Source: Microbacterium festucae
GTDB taxonomy: Bacteria > Actinomycetota > Actinomycetes > Actinomycetales > Microbacteriaceae
Direction of reading: 5' to 3'
DNA: 64,000 nt
Assembly: GCF_025421715.1 (NCBI RefSeq)
Contig: NZ_JAOEFC010000003.1
Coordinates: 372,001-436,000, forward strand
Shown here: positions 50,763 to 58,897 of the stretch, one piece after another
How positions within the stretch are numbered: position 1 is the stretch's first letter
Layout: each line of letters begins with the position of its first letter
Made by a program: the position numbers and the translations under genes
The notes under the pieces: model-generated
Databases searched by the model: none
Told to the model about the DNA's origin: nothing
What the model saw: only the letters and a program-made list of their open reading frames with translations

Positions 50763-51401
50763 ATGGCCCGTATCGCCGTCATCGGAGGCTCCGGCTACGC
50801 CGGGCGCCACATCGTCGCCGAAGCCGCCGCGCGCGGCCACGCCGTGCTCTCGGTCGCCCGCCGCATCCCGGCCGAGCGACACACCGGCGCGCTCTACATC
50901 GAGGGGTCGCTCGCCGACGTGCCCTCGCTGGTGAGCGAGCTGGAGGGCGTCGACGTGGTCGTGTCGGCCGTCGCCCCCCGCGGCGACATGGCAGGGCTCG
51001 TGCGCCCCAACCTCGCCGCGCTGGCGGCCACCCTCCCCGAGACGGTGCGCCTGGGAGTCGTGGGCGGCGCCGGCGGCAGCCTCGTCGCCCCGGGCGGTCC
51101 GCGCCTGGTCGACGAAGGGTTCCCCGAGGCGTTCCGCGACGAGGCGCTCGAGATGATCGGCGTGCTCGAAGACCTGCAGGCCGGCGTGTCCGACCGCGAC
51201 TGGTTCTTCATCCACCCCGCCGGCGGCTTCGGAGCCTTCCACCCGGGGGAGCGCACCGGCACCTACCGCGACGGCGGCGACGTGCTCGTGACGGATGCCG
51301 ACGGCGAGTCGTTCATCTCGGGCGAGGACTTCGGCATCGCGGTGGTCGACGAGATCGAGTCGCCCCGGCACGTGCGCGGCCGCTTCACCGTCGGCTACTG
51401 A
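50763..51401 (+). CDS. NAD(P)-binding Rossmann protein (atypical SDR, YwnB-like)
   Basis: A 212-residue protein with the dinucleotide loop ARIAVIGGSGYAGRHIVAEAAARGH at the N-terminus and GVDVVVSAVAPRGDM, RLGVVGGAGGSLVAPGGPRLVD and DWFFIHPAGGFGAFHPGERTG later. It matches atypical short-chain reductases with an NADH-flavin-reductase-like fold. No catalytic Tyr-x-x-x-Lys is seen. Substrate unknown. ATG at 50763 has GAGGAG 11 bp upstream. Confidence 0.85.
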   Translation: MARIAVIGGSGYAGRHIVAEAAARGHAVLSVARRIPAERHTGALYIEGSLADVPSLVSELEGVDVVVSAVAPRGDMAGLVRPNLAALAATLPETVRLGVVGGAGGSLVAPGGPRLVDEGFPEAFRDEALEMIGVLEDLQAGVSDRDWFFIHPAGGFGAFHPGERTGTYRDGGDVLVTDADGESFISGEDFGIAVVDEIESPRHVRGRFTVGY

Positions 51402-51430
51402 GCCTGCGGCGCCGCGGAGCCCGCGGGCGG

Positions 51431-52753
51431 TCAGACCAGGTCGCGCCAGTTGAGCGCGGCGGTCTGCGGCGACGGCTCGGCCACCTCGTCGTCGTCGAAA
51501 TCGCCCTGCAGCACCTCGATGGAGGTCGTGTCGGTGGGCGGGCCGGTGACGGTGGCCTCGTCGCGGCGGTGACGCAGCACGTCGTCGACGTACGACGAGA
51601 GGGCCTCGGCGATCGGCACCGAGCGGCCGCGCGCCTGCGAGGCGTACCAGCGGTGCTCGAGCAGCTGGTGGAACACCTCGGCGGGCTCGAGCTTGGCGCG
51701 CAGGTCGAACGGGATGGCCTTCACGACCGGCTCGAACACGCGGGTGAGCCACTCGTGCGCGACCATCTCCTCGTCCGAGCCCAGGCGTGAGACCCGGGCG
51801 CTGAACTGGTCCATGTCGTTGAGCAGGCGGCGGGCCTGGTTCTCCTCGACGTCGAGCCCGGTCAGCCGCAGCAGACGCCGCTGGTGGTGCCCGGCATCCA
51901 CGACCTTCGGCTGGATCGACACGCGCGCGCCGTCGGGGGTCGCGTTGATCGACATCTCGCCGATGTCGAAGCCCAGCTCGTTGAGCCGGCGCACCCGCTC
52001 GGTGATGTGCCACGCCTCGTCGGCGGCGAAGGTCTCCTCGTCGCGCAGCGCGCCCCACAGCGAGTGGTACGACGAGACGATGCCGTCGGCGATCGCGACG
52101 GCGTCCAGGCCACCCTCGAGGCGGCCGCCGGCTTCGAGGTCCATGATCTCGCCGGCGATGTTGGTGCGGGCCACGTCGAGGTCGTGGGCGCGCTGACCGG
52201 GCGTGAGTCCGCGGCCGTGCAGCTCGCCGGTCTCGGCGTCGACGAGGTAGGCGGCGAACGCCCCGGCATCCCGTCGGAAGAGCGTGTTCGACAGCGACAC
52301 GTCGCCCCAGAAGAAGCCGATGTTGTGCAGGCGCACCAGCAGCACCGCCAGCGCGTCGACGAGGCGCGTGGCGGTGTGCGGACGCAGGGTCTGGGTGAAC
52401 AGGGCCCGGTAGGGCAGGGAGAAGCGCAGGTGGGCCGTCACGAGCGCGGCGGGCAGTTCCTCGCCCTTGGCGTCGCGTCGCCCCTCGATCACCGCGACGC
52501 GCTCGACGCACGGCACGTCGAGCTTGGCGAGCTGACCGAGCATCTCGTACTCGCGCCGGGCCATCGTCGAGGTGGTCTCCTTGACGGCGATGGTCTTGCC
52601 GGAGAGATTCGCGAAGCGCACCAGGTGGCGCGAGATGCCCTTGGGGAGCGAGACGATCGTGTCGCTCGGCCACGACCCCAGCGGAGTGGACCAGGGCAGG
52701 GCCAGCAGCCCCGCATCGATGCTGGATGCCGTGATGGTCAGCGATGCGCTCAC
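51431..52753 (-). CDS. DUF4032 protein with kinase-like core
   Basis: About 440 residues. A kinase-like lobe runs from SGKTIAVKETTSTMARREYEML to the catalytic-loop-like LVRLHNIGFFWGDVSLSNTLFRRDAGAFAAYLVDAETGE, which has the Asp and Asn of a phosphotransferase loop. The DUF4032 part follows (QRRLLRLTGLDVEENQARRLLNDMDQF). Related proteins have been compared with lipopolysaccharide kinases; activity unproven. GTG at 52753 is chosen because AGGAGGG lies 8 bp upstream; the frame continues upstream but without protein character. Confidence 0.82.
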   Translation of the reverse strand: MSASLTITASSIDAGLLALPWSTPLGSWPSDTIVSLPKGISRHLVRFANLSGKTIAVKETTSTMARREYEMLGQLAKLDVPCVERVAVIEGRRDAKGEELPAALVTAHLRFSLPYRALFTQTLRPHTATRLVDALAVLLVRLHNIGFFWGDVSLSNTLFRRDAGAFAAYLVDAETGELHGRGLTPGQRAHDLDVARTNIAGEIMDLEAGGRLEGGLDAVAIADGIVSSYHSLWGALRDEETFAADEAWHITERVRRLNELGFDIGEMSINATPDGARVSIQPKVVDAGHHQRRLLRLTGLDVEENQARRLLNDMDQFSARVSRLGSDEEMVAHEWLTRVFEPVVKAIPFDLRAKLEPAEVFHQLLEHRWYASQARGRSVPIAEALSSYVDDVLRHRRDEATVTGPPTDTTSIEVLQGDFDDDEVAEPSPQTAALNWRDLV

Positions 52754-52810
52754 GCCGTTGCCCTCCTGGATGCTGATGGATGCCACGGGCCGATGCCCCG
52801 TGGATGCGCC

Positions 52811-52844
52811 GCGGCGCGGGTGGTCAGATGACCCCCCGCGCCGC
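52811..52844 (-). terminator. hairpin after the MsmK-type ATPase gene
   Basis: GCGGCGCGGG (52811-52820) and CCCGCGCCGC (52835-52844) form a 10-bp stem with a 14-nt loop, 19 bp after the stop of the ATPase gene at 52863. No U tract follows. Confidence 0.55.
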
Positions 52845-52862
52845 GTTGCTCTCGATCGGTGA

Positions 52863-53966
52863 TCAGGCCGAAGCGATCGCCTTGTCGGTGAGACGCTCGC
52901 CCGACTCGCTGTCGAAGACGTGCACGTGGCCGGGAACCGGCGCCAGCACGACGCGGTCGCCCGCGTTGGGGTGACGGCGGCCGTCGACACGGGCCACGAC
53001 GTCGGTGCGCTTGCCGCCGACCTCGGTGTGGCCGTACAGGTAGCCGTCCGCGCCGAGCTCCTCGACGAGGTCGACGTCGACCGTGATGCCCTGGCCGTCC
53101 TCGGGGTTGACCACGATGTCCTCGGGGCGCACACCCACGGTGACCTCGGAGCCGTGCGCCTTGCCGAGCGTGTCGGCCTCGACGCCGACGACCTTCGTGC
53201 CGAACTGCACGCCGCCTTCGGCCAGGCCCGCCGGGAACAGGTTCATGGCGGGGGAGCCGATGAAGCCGGCGACGAACACGTTGTTCGGCTTCTCGTACAG
53301 GTCGCGCGGGGTGCCGACCTGCTGCAGCAGGCCGTCCTTGAGCACGGCGATGCGGTCACCCATGGTGAGCGCCTCGGTCTGGTCGTGCGTGACGTAGACC
53401 GTGGTGACGCCCAGGCGGCGCTGGAGCGACGCGATCTGGGTGCGGGTCTGCACGCGCAGCTTGGCGTCGAGGTTCGACAGCGGCTCGTCCATGAGGAACA
53501 CCTGGGGCTGACGCACGATGGCGCGGCCCATGGCGACACGCTGACGCTGACCACCCGAGAGGGCCTTCGGCTTGCGGGCGAGGTACTGCTCGAGGTCGAG
53601 GAGCTTCGCTGCCTCTTCGACGCGCTTGGCGCGCTCTTCCTTGCCGACGCCGGCGATCTTCAGGGCGAAGCCCATGTTCTCGGCGACGGTCATGTGCGGG
53701 TAGAGCGCGTAGTTCTGGAACACCATCGCGATGTCGCGGTCCTTCGGCGGGATGTCGGTGACATCGCGGTCGCCGATGAGGATGCGGCCGGCGTTGACCT
53801 CTTCGAGGCCGGCGAGCATGCGCAGCGAGGTGGACTTACCGCAACCGGAGGGGCCGACCAGAACCAGGAACTCGCCGTCGGCGATCTCGAGGTTCAGCTT
53901 GTCGACCGCGGGGCGGGTTCCGCCGGGGTAGAGGCGGGTTGCGTTGTCAAAGGTGACGGACGCCAT
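52863..53966 (-). CDS. sugar ABC transporter ATP-binding protein (MsmK/UgpC/MsiK type)
   Basis: A 367-residue ATPase with Walker [11 protein letters not shown]-loop VFQNYALYPHMTVAENM, signature LSGGQRQRVAMGRAIV, Walker B VFLMDEPLSNLDAKLR, switch THDQTEALTMGD, and the C-terminal OB-type regulatory domain (about 240-367). Such ATPases are shared by several CUT1 sugar importers, as MsiK is in Streptomyces. No permease is adjacent, while the transporter at 7452-10718 lacks an ATPase. ATG at 53966 with GGAGAAG upstream. Confidence 0.93.
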   Translation of the reverse strand: MASVTFDNATRLYPGGTRPAVDKLNLEIADGEFLVLVGPSGCGKSTSLRMLAGLEEVNAGRILIGDRDVTDIPPKDRDIAMVFQNYALYPHMTVAENMGFALKIAGVGKEERAKRVEEAAKLLDLEQYLARKPKALSGGQRQRVAMGRAIVRQPQVFLMDEPLSNLDAKLRVQTRTQIASLQRRLGVTTVYVTHDQTEALTMGDRIAVLKDGLLQQVGTPRDLYEKPNNVFVAGFIGSPAMNLFPAGLAEGGVQFGTKVVGVEADTLGKAHGSEVTVGVRPEDIVVNPEDGQGITVDVDLVEELGADGYLYGHTEVGGKRTDVVARVDGRRHPNAGDRVVLAPVPGHVHVFDSESGERLTDKAIASA

Positions 53967-54210
53967 TTGTTCTTCTCCTTCACCGGCAGGTACGTGCCGG
54001 ACGATCCGTAGTGATGGAATGAGCGGGGGCTTGGCCCGCACGTCCCGGGAGGACGCGCGTTCAGTATCTCATGCCCGGCCGGTGTTCTGGCACGACGTGC
54101 GCAGGCTCCGTCTGGCCATTTCCCAGCCTGCTTCATTAGCATCGTCCTCGGTCGCAATACCCGTGCGCCAGGCCGATTTCTTCCGGCCGTTGTCTGTGTC
54201 GAGAGGTCCC

Positions 54211-55152
54211 ATGTCCAACGACGACTCCACGAACGAGCCGGAGCGCGATCGCCGCGAGGTGCTGCGTGAGAAGGCGAAGCTCGTCCACGTGAAGCAGTCG
54301 CGCGCCCGCCTGGCGCGTCGCTCGGCGCTCGTGGTCACCGCCGTCGCCGCCGTGGCCGTGGTCGCCGTCGTCGTCTCGTGGGCCATCGGCTCGGCCGCCG
54401 ACCGTCCGCAGCTCTCGCCCGAGAACACCGCCGACGACGGGTTCGCCGTGTCGTCGATCAGCGGTGCGGTGCAGGGTGCCTCCGACGAGACCCTCGACAT
54501 GCAGGCCGCTCCTCCCGCCGACGATGAAGCGCAGGGTGAGGCCACCGCCCCCGCGCCGACCGCGACCGCCGAGCCGCCCGTCGACATCCGCGTCTACGTC
54601 GACTACCTCTCGCCCGCCGCGCGCGAGTGGCAGATCGCCAACGTGCAGCAGCTGTCGTCGTGGGTGGGTCAGGGCGCCGTCGCCCTCAGCTACCACCCGG
54701 TGTCGATGCTCACCGCCAAGTCGAACGGCACCAAGTACTCGCTGCGCGCCGCCAGCGCTGCGGCGTGCGTGGCGACCTACTCGCCCGACACGTTCTTCGC
54801 CTACAACAACGAGCTGCTCTCCAAGCAGCCGGCCGTCGACTCCGACGGCTTCACCGACAAGGAGCTCGCGACCCTCGCGATCGCCTCGGGTGTGGGCGAC
54901 CCCAAGAAGGTGCGCTCCTGCATCGAGGAGGAGTCGTTCTCGACGTGGGTGAAGTCGGTCACCGAGCGCGCGATCTCCGGCATCCCGGATGCCGACGGCG
55001 TCTCGCTCACCGGCACCCCGATGGTGCTCGTCAACGGCGAGCAGTACGTCGGCTCGCTCAGCGACCCGGCCGAGTTCTCGCAGTTCGTGCTCACCAGCGC
55101 CAGCGACGCGTTCTACAAGACGCAGAGCCCCACGCCGACGCCGACCCCCTGA
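54211..55152 (+). CDS. membrane-anchored DsbA-fold protein lacking CXXC
   Basis: A 313-residue protein: charged cytoplasmic N-terminus (1-45), one membrane helix (SALVVTAVAAVAVVAVVVSWAIG, about 46-68), a Pro/Ala/Glu linker to about 125, then a thioredoxin/DsbA-like domain. Where the redox centre should follow the first strand (DIRVYVDYLSPAAREWQIANVQQL) the CPxC is replaced by SPAA, so no thiol chemistry is expected there. The cis-Pro loop is kept (GTPMVLVNGEQYVG). Two other Cys (AAACVATY, RSCIEEE) could pair. Ends in a PTPTPTP tail. ATG at 54211 with GAGAGG upstream. Confidence 0.85.
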   Translation: MSNDDSTNEPERDRREVLREKAKLVHVKQSRARLARRSALVVTAVAAVAVVAVVVSWAIGSAADRPQLSPENTADDGFAVSSISGAVQGASDETLDMQAAPPADDEAQGEATAPAPTATAEPPVDIRVYVDYLSPAAREWQIANVQQLSSWVGQGAVALSYHPVSMLTAKSNGTKYSLRAASAAACVATYSPDTFFAYNNELLSKQPAVDSDGFTDKELATLAIASGVGDPKKVRSCIEEESFSTWVKSVTERAISGIPDADGVSLTGTPMVLVNGEQYVGSLSDPAEFSQFVLTSASDAFYKTQSPTPTPTP

Positions 55153-55205
55153 CGTCTCCGTCGCAACGGGGCGGCGGCAGCGGCCCCGATAGACTGGGCG
55201 CTCTT

Positions 55206-55278
55206 GCCGGCTTGGCGCAATTGGTAGCGCACCGTACTTGTAATACGGGGGTTGCAGGTTCAAGTCCTGTAGCCGGCA
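55206..55278 (+). tRNA. tRNA-Thr (anticodon TGT)
   Basis: A 73-nt cloverleaf: acceptor GCCGGCT pairs with AGCCGGC, D arm TGGCGCAATTGGTAGCGCA, anticodon stem CCGTA/TACGG with loop CTTGTAA (anticodon TGT at 55239-55241), T arm TGCAGGTTCAAGTCCTGTA. Discriminator A at 55278, no encoded CCA. It reads ACA and probably ACG. Confidence 0.97.
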
Positions 55279-55312
55279 CCGTTCCGCCGTCGTCCCGCGA
55301 CGACGTGCCCCG

Positions 55313-56662
55313 TCATCCCGGAGCGCCCGCGCTGTCGTCGTGACGCGCGTAGCGCGCCTTCCCCCGGTCGCGCATCCGCTTCCAGATGAGGTCGAACACC
55401 ACCGCGGCGGCGAGGATCACCACGAGGGCCAGCGCGGTCTTCGGCTCGGCGACGAGGGTGGTCATCGTGAACACCACGAAGGTGCCGAGGGTCGTGATGA
55501 GCGCGATGACGAGCACCACGAGCCGGGCGTGCGTCTCGCGATATGTGCGGAAGTGGGCGACGGTGACCGCCGAGAAGATCAGCAGGGCCACGGCGCTGCC
55601 CAGCGACGCGATGCTGTTGAGGTCGAGCGCGACGATCATGAAGATCGTGAGCACCGCCATCACGACCAGTCCCACCGGTGCGCGCCGACCGATGTTGCGT
55701 CCGAACGCTCGGGGGAACTGACCGACCTCTGCCAGGTGCCGGGTCATCCCCGCCGAGGGGTAGAGGCTCGCGTTGACCGCTCCGGCGGTGGACAGGAGCG
55801 CGGTGATCACCATCAGCACGTACCCGGTCTGACCGAGCGTCGGCTTGGCCGCCTCGGCGAGGGCGGTGGCCCCGTACGCCACGACCTCGTCGGCGGTGAG
55901 GGTGGCGAACACGCCCACCGACACGGCGACGTAGATGGCGGTGGCGATGCCCAGGGCGAGGTACATGGCGCGCGGGAGCTGCCGCACCGGCTGCGGGAGG
56001 TCTTTCGCGGTGAAGGTGATGACGCCGAACCCGAGGAAGGCGAAGAAGGTCAGGGCGACGCTGGAGATGATCTCGCGCACGCCGGGGTATCCGCCCGGGT
56101 CGAGCATCGCCGCATCGCCGTTGGCGATGGTGACGACGGCGAACAGGGTGAGGATCGCCAGCACCACCTTCACGATCACCGACTGCACGCGGGCGACCGC
56201 GGTCGATCCGACGATGTTCAGCCCCGTCATCACGACGACCAGGAGCACGGCGAACACCACGGCCCACAGCGGGTCGTCGCCCGTGACGACCGCGCTGGCG
56301 TAGCCGCCGAAGGAGGTGGCGACCATCGCGGCCACGATCGCGCCGGTCATGTAGAACAGCCACGAGACGATCCCGGTGATGCGCCGTTCGCCGAAGCCCT
56401 TCGCCAGGTAGGTGAGCATCCCGCCCGACGACGGGTAGGTGGAGCCGAGCTTGGCGAACGAGTAGCCCTGCAGGGCCGCGATCGCCCCGGCGATGACGAA
56501 CGACAGCCAGACGGCCGAGCCGGCCACCGCCCCGGCGGCACCGAGCAGCGCGAAGATCCCCGCACCGACCATCGCCCCCACGCCGATGAACGAGGCCTGC
56601 GTGACGCTCATCGGCTTCTTCGCGGCGGCGGCCGCGGGGGACGGACCCTGCTCGGTGCTCAT
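55313..56662 (-). CDS. APC-family amino-acid permease
   Basis: A 449-residue transporter with about 12 membrane helices. The first helix carries VTQASFIGVGAMVGAGIFALLG, the broken-helix GxG substrate motif of the APC superfamily; helix 6 has SSVALTFFAFLGFGVITFTAKD. It imports amino acids or related cations with H+. ATG at 56662. It lies 8 bp after the DUF7144 gene and is the last gene of the 55313-60366 operon. Substrate not decided. Confidence 0.9.
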   Translation of the reverse strand: MSTEQGPSPAAAAAKKPMSVTQASFIGVGAMVGAGIFALLGAAGAVAGSAVWLSFVIAGAIAALQGYSFAKLGSTYPSSGGMLTYLAKGFGERRITGIVSWLFYMTGAIVAAMVATSFGGYASAVVTGDDPLWAVVFAVLLVVVMTGLNIVGSTAVARVQSVIVKVVLAILTLFAVVTIANGDAAMLDPGGYPGVREIISSVALTFFAFLGFGVITFTAKDLPQPVRQLPRAMYLALGIATAIYVAVSVGVFATLTADEVVAYGATALAEAAKPTLGQTGYVLMVITALLSTAGAVNASLYPSAGMTRHLAEVGQFPRAFGRNIGRRAPVGLVVMAVLTIFMIVALDLNSIASLGSAVALLIFSAVTVAHFRTYRETHARLVVLVIALITTLGTFVVFTMTTLVAEPKTALALVVILAAAVVFDLIWKRMRDRGKARYARHDDSAGAPG

Positions 56663-56670
56663 GGGGGCCG

Positions 56671-57087
56671 TTAGGCGTCGTCGCGCAGTTCGCGCCCGTG
56701 CACGATCAGCGCGTAGATCACCAGGACGTCGATGGAGATGACGATCAGCGACCACCACGGCTGCGCCGGGACGAGCAGCAGCTGGCCCACGGCGCTGAGG
56801 ATCGCCAGGATCACGGCGACGACCCGCCCCCAGGTCTGCCCGGCGAACAGCGCGAAGGCGACCAGCACCAGGAGCAGTCCGATGATCAGGTTCCACCACC
56901 CCCACCCGGCGACGTCGAAGAGCCACAGGCCGCCCTCGGTGCGCAGGTAGTAGGTGTCGGGGCCGATCAGCGCGACGATGCCCTGCACCGCGCTGAACAG
57001 ACCGCTGAGCAGAAGGATGATCCCGGCGAACACGACCCATCCGGCCCATCCGGTCCTGCGTGCTGTCGTCGTGCCACTGTCTGTCAT
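56671..57087 (-). CDS. DUF7144-type four-helix membrane protein
   Basis: A 138-residue protein: TGWAGWVVFAGIILLLSGLFSAVQGIVALI, then DTYYLRTEGGLWLFDVAGWGWWNLIIGLLLVLVAFALFAGQTWGRVVAVILAILS in pieces, with four hydrophobic helices and a conserved Trp-rich middle (VAGWGWWN). Many actinobacteria carry such proteins; the role is not known. ATG at 57087, between the dipeptidase and the permease genes on the same strand. Confidence 0.8.
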   Translation of the reverse strand: MTDSGTTTARRTGWAGWVVFAGIILLLSGLFSAVQGIVALIGPDTYYLRTEGGLWLFDVAGWGWWNLIIGLLLVLVAFALFAGQTWGRVVAVILAILSAVGQLLLVPAQPWWSLIVISIDVLVIYALIVHGRELRDDA

Positions 57088-57110
57088 GTCACTCTCTCTT
57101 TCCGAAGGGC

Positions 57111-58463
57111 TCACGGCCGGAGCGCCGCGTAGCGCTGGAAGAAGTACGCCTCGGCGAGTGCGCACCGTTCGATCTCGTGGGGATCGACGCTTTCGTTCGG
57201 GGCGTGGATGAGCGCGAGCGGCTCTTCGACACCCATCAGGATGATCTCGGCCTGCGGATAGAGGTCGGCGAACACGTTGCACAGCGGAATCGAGCCGCCC
57301 TGGCCGAGCGTGGTCATCGGCACGCCGAAGGCCTCGCCCATCGCCCAGGTGAACGCCCGGTAGGCGGGGCCCGTGCTGTCTGCGAGGAAGGGCGCGCCCA
57401 TCGCCTCGGTCTCGACGCTCACGCGCACGCCCCAGGGCGCCGCCGCCACGAGGTGCGCCACCAGGGCGTCGCGCGCGGCCTCGGGGTCGGTCCCCGGGGG
57501 GATGCGCAGGTTCAGGCGCGCGGCGGTGCGGGGGAGCAGCGCCGCAGTCGAGCCCAGCACCGGCGCCGCGTCGAGCCCGAGCACGGTCAGCGCCGGGCGT
57601 GCCCACAGCATGTCCGACACGCTGCCGTCGCCGATGAGCTCGACGCCCTCGAGCAGCGCGGCGTCGGCGCGGAACTGGTCGGGCGGGTAGCTCTCGCCGG
57701 TCCACGTGCCGGTGCGATCGAGCCCGTCGACGACGGTGTTGCCGGCGTCGTCGCGCAGCGAGGCGAGGATCTTCACGAGCGCGGCGAGCGCATCGGGCAC
57801 CGGGCCGCCGAACATCCCGGAGTGGATCTCTGAGGTGAGCGATTCGACCGTGACGATGACGTTGACCATGCCGCGCAGGCTGATGGTCGCGGCCGGCTTG
57901 CCGACGGCGGCGTTGCCGGTGTCGCACACCAGGATCGCGTCGGCGCGGAACAGGTCGGGCCGCGCCGCGACCAGGGCCTCCAACCCGCCGGTCCCCGCTT
58001 CCTCCGAACCTTCCACGACCAGCCGGAGGTTGACGGGGATGTCCGCCCCGAGGCTGCGGAGGGCGACCAGGTGCATGAGGATGTTGCCCTTGCAGTCGGC
58101 CGCGCCCCGGCCGTACCAGCGCCCGTCCACCTCGTGCAGCTCGAACGGCGGCGTGCGCCAGGCGGCGTCGTCGAGGGGTGGCTGCACGTCGTAGTGCGCA
58201 TAGAGCAGCACTGTCGGGGCGGCCGGATCGGCGCACGGCCGGGAGCCGACGACGGCCTGACTGCCGTCGGGGGTGAGTTCCAGCCGCACGTCGTCGAACC
58301 CCTCCGCGAGGAACTTGTCGCGCACCCACGCGGCGGCCCTTTCGCAGCCCTCCGGCGGGAACTGCCGGGGGTCGGCGACCGATCGCAGGGCGATGAGCTC
58401 GGTGAGCTCGTCGCGCACGGTGCCCATCAGCGCATGGCTGCGTTCGCGCAGATCCGCGCTCAT
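57111..58463 (-). CDS. M20-family metallodipeptidase
   Basis: A 450-residue di-zinc peptidase: first ligand region VLLYAHYDVQPP (His, Asp), bridging YGRGAADCKGN, VVEGSEEAGTGGLEAL (catalytic Glu and ligand), LVCDTGN, the lid-domain TSEIHSGMFGGPVPDAL, and a terminal ligand in VEEPLALIHAPNESV. It cleaves dipeptides or N-acyl amino acids in the cytoplasm. It overlaps the preceding small gene by 4 bp and sits between two amino-acid permease genes, pointing to peptide or amino-acid use. Confidence 0.92.
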   Translation of the reverse strand: MSADLRERSHALMGTVRDELTELIALRSVADPRQFPPEGCERAAAWVRDKFLAEGFDDVRLELTPDGSQAVVGSRPCADPAAPTVLLYAHYDVQPPLDDAAWRTPPFELHEVDGRWYGRGAADCKGNILMHLVALRSLGADIPVNLRLVVEGSEEAGTGGLEALVAARPDLFRADAILVCDTGNAAVGKPAATISLRGMVNVIVTVESLTSEIHSGMFGGPVPDALAALVKILASLRDDAGNTVVDGLDRTGTWTGESYPPDQFRADAALLEGVELIGDGSVSDMLWARPALTVLGLDAAPVLGSTAALLPRTAARLNLRIPPGTDPEAARDALVAHLVAAAPWGVRVSVETEAMGAPFLADSTGPAYRAFTWAMGEAFGVPMTTLGQGGSIPLCNVFADLYPQAEIILMGVEEPLALIHAPNESVDPHEIERCALAEAYFFQRYAALRP

Positions 58464-58897
58464 GTGCGGTTCACCGACCCGAGCTCGTCGAGGAACTTCT
58501 CGTAGTTCGGGAACTCGTCGGGGCAGTAGACGCCGATGATGAGCAGCTGGCTCTTCAAGACGCGGTCTTCGACGATGACCGGGCGTCGGCCGGGACCGGC
58601 CGCACCGTTCATCAGCTCGCTGAGCACGAGACCGCGGGTGAGGGCGCCGTTCGGGTTCTCGCAGACGATCCCGCCGTCCTCGCCCAGCACCCGGGCGATC
58701 TGGTCGGGCGACGGGGCGGCCATGCCGACGGCATCCATCGCCTGCACGAGCTCGAGGGCCTTCTCGTCGGCCGCCTCGTTCTGACGATTCGTGCGGAAGG
58801 TGAACAGGGCGATCACCGTGAGCACGACGACCACGACGATCACGACGATGTAGATGACGGAGCGTTCCCGACCGCTCTGCGGCTGCGATTCGCTCAT
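58460..58897 (-). CDS. single-helix membrane-anchored protein, unknown function
   Basis: A 145-residue protein: short polar N-terminus (SESQPQSGRERS), one strong helix (VIYIVVIVVVVVLTVIALF, about 14-32), then an outer or cytoplasmic domain with ELVQAMDAVGMAAPSPDQIARVLGEDGG, a Cys pair (IVCENPNG, VYCPDEFPN) and a helical end. It overlaps its neighbours by 4 bp on both sides, so it is made with the permease and dipeptidase and may be an accessory factor for them. No family recognised. Confidence 0.75.
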   Translation of the reverse strand: MSESQPQSGRERSVIYIVVIVVVVVLTVIALFTFRTNRQNEAADEKALELVQAMDAVGMAAPSPDQIARVLGEDGGIVCENPNGALTRGLVLSELMNGAAGPGRRPVIVEDRVLKSQLLIIGVYCPDEFPNYEKFLDELGSVNRT

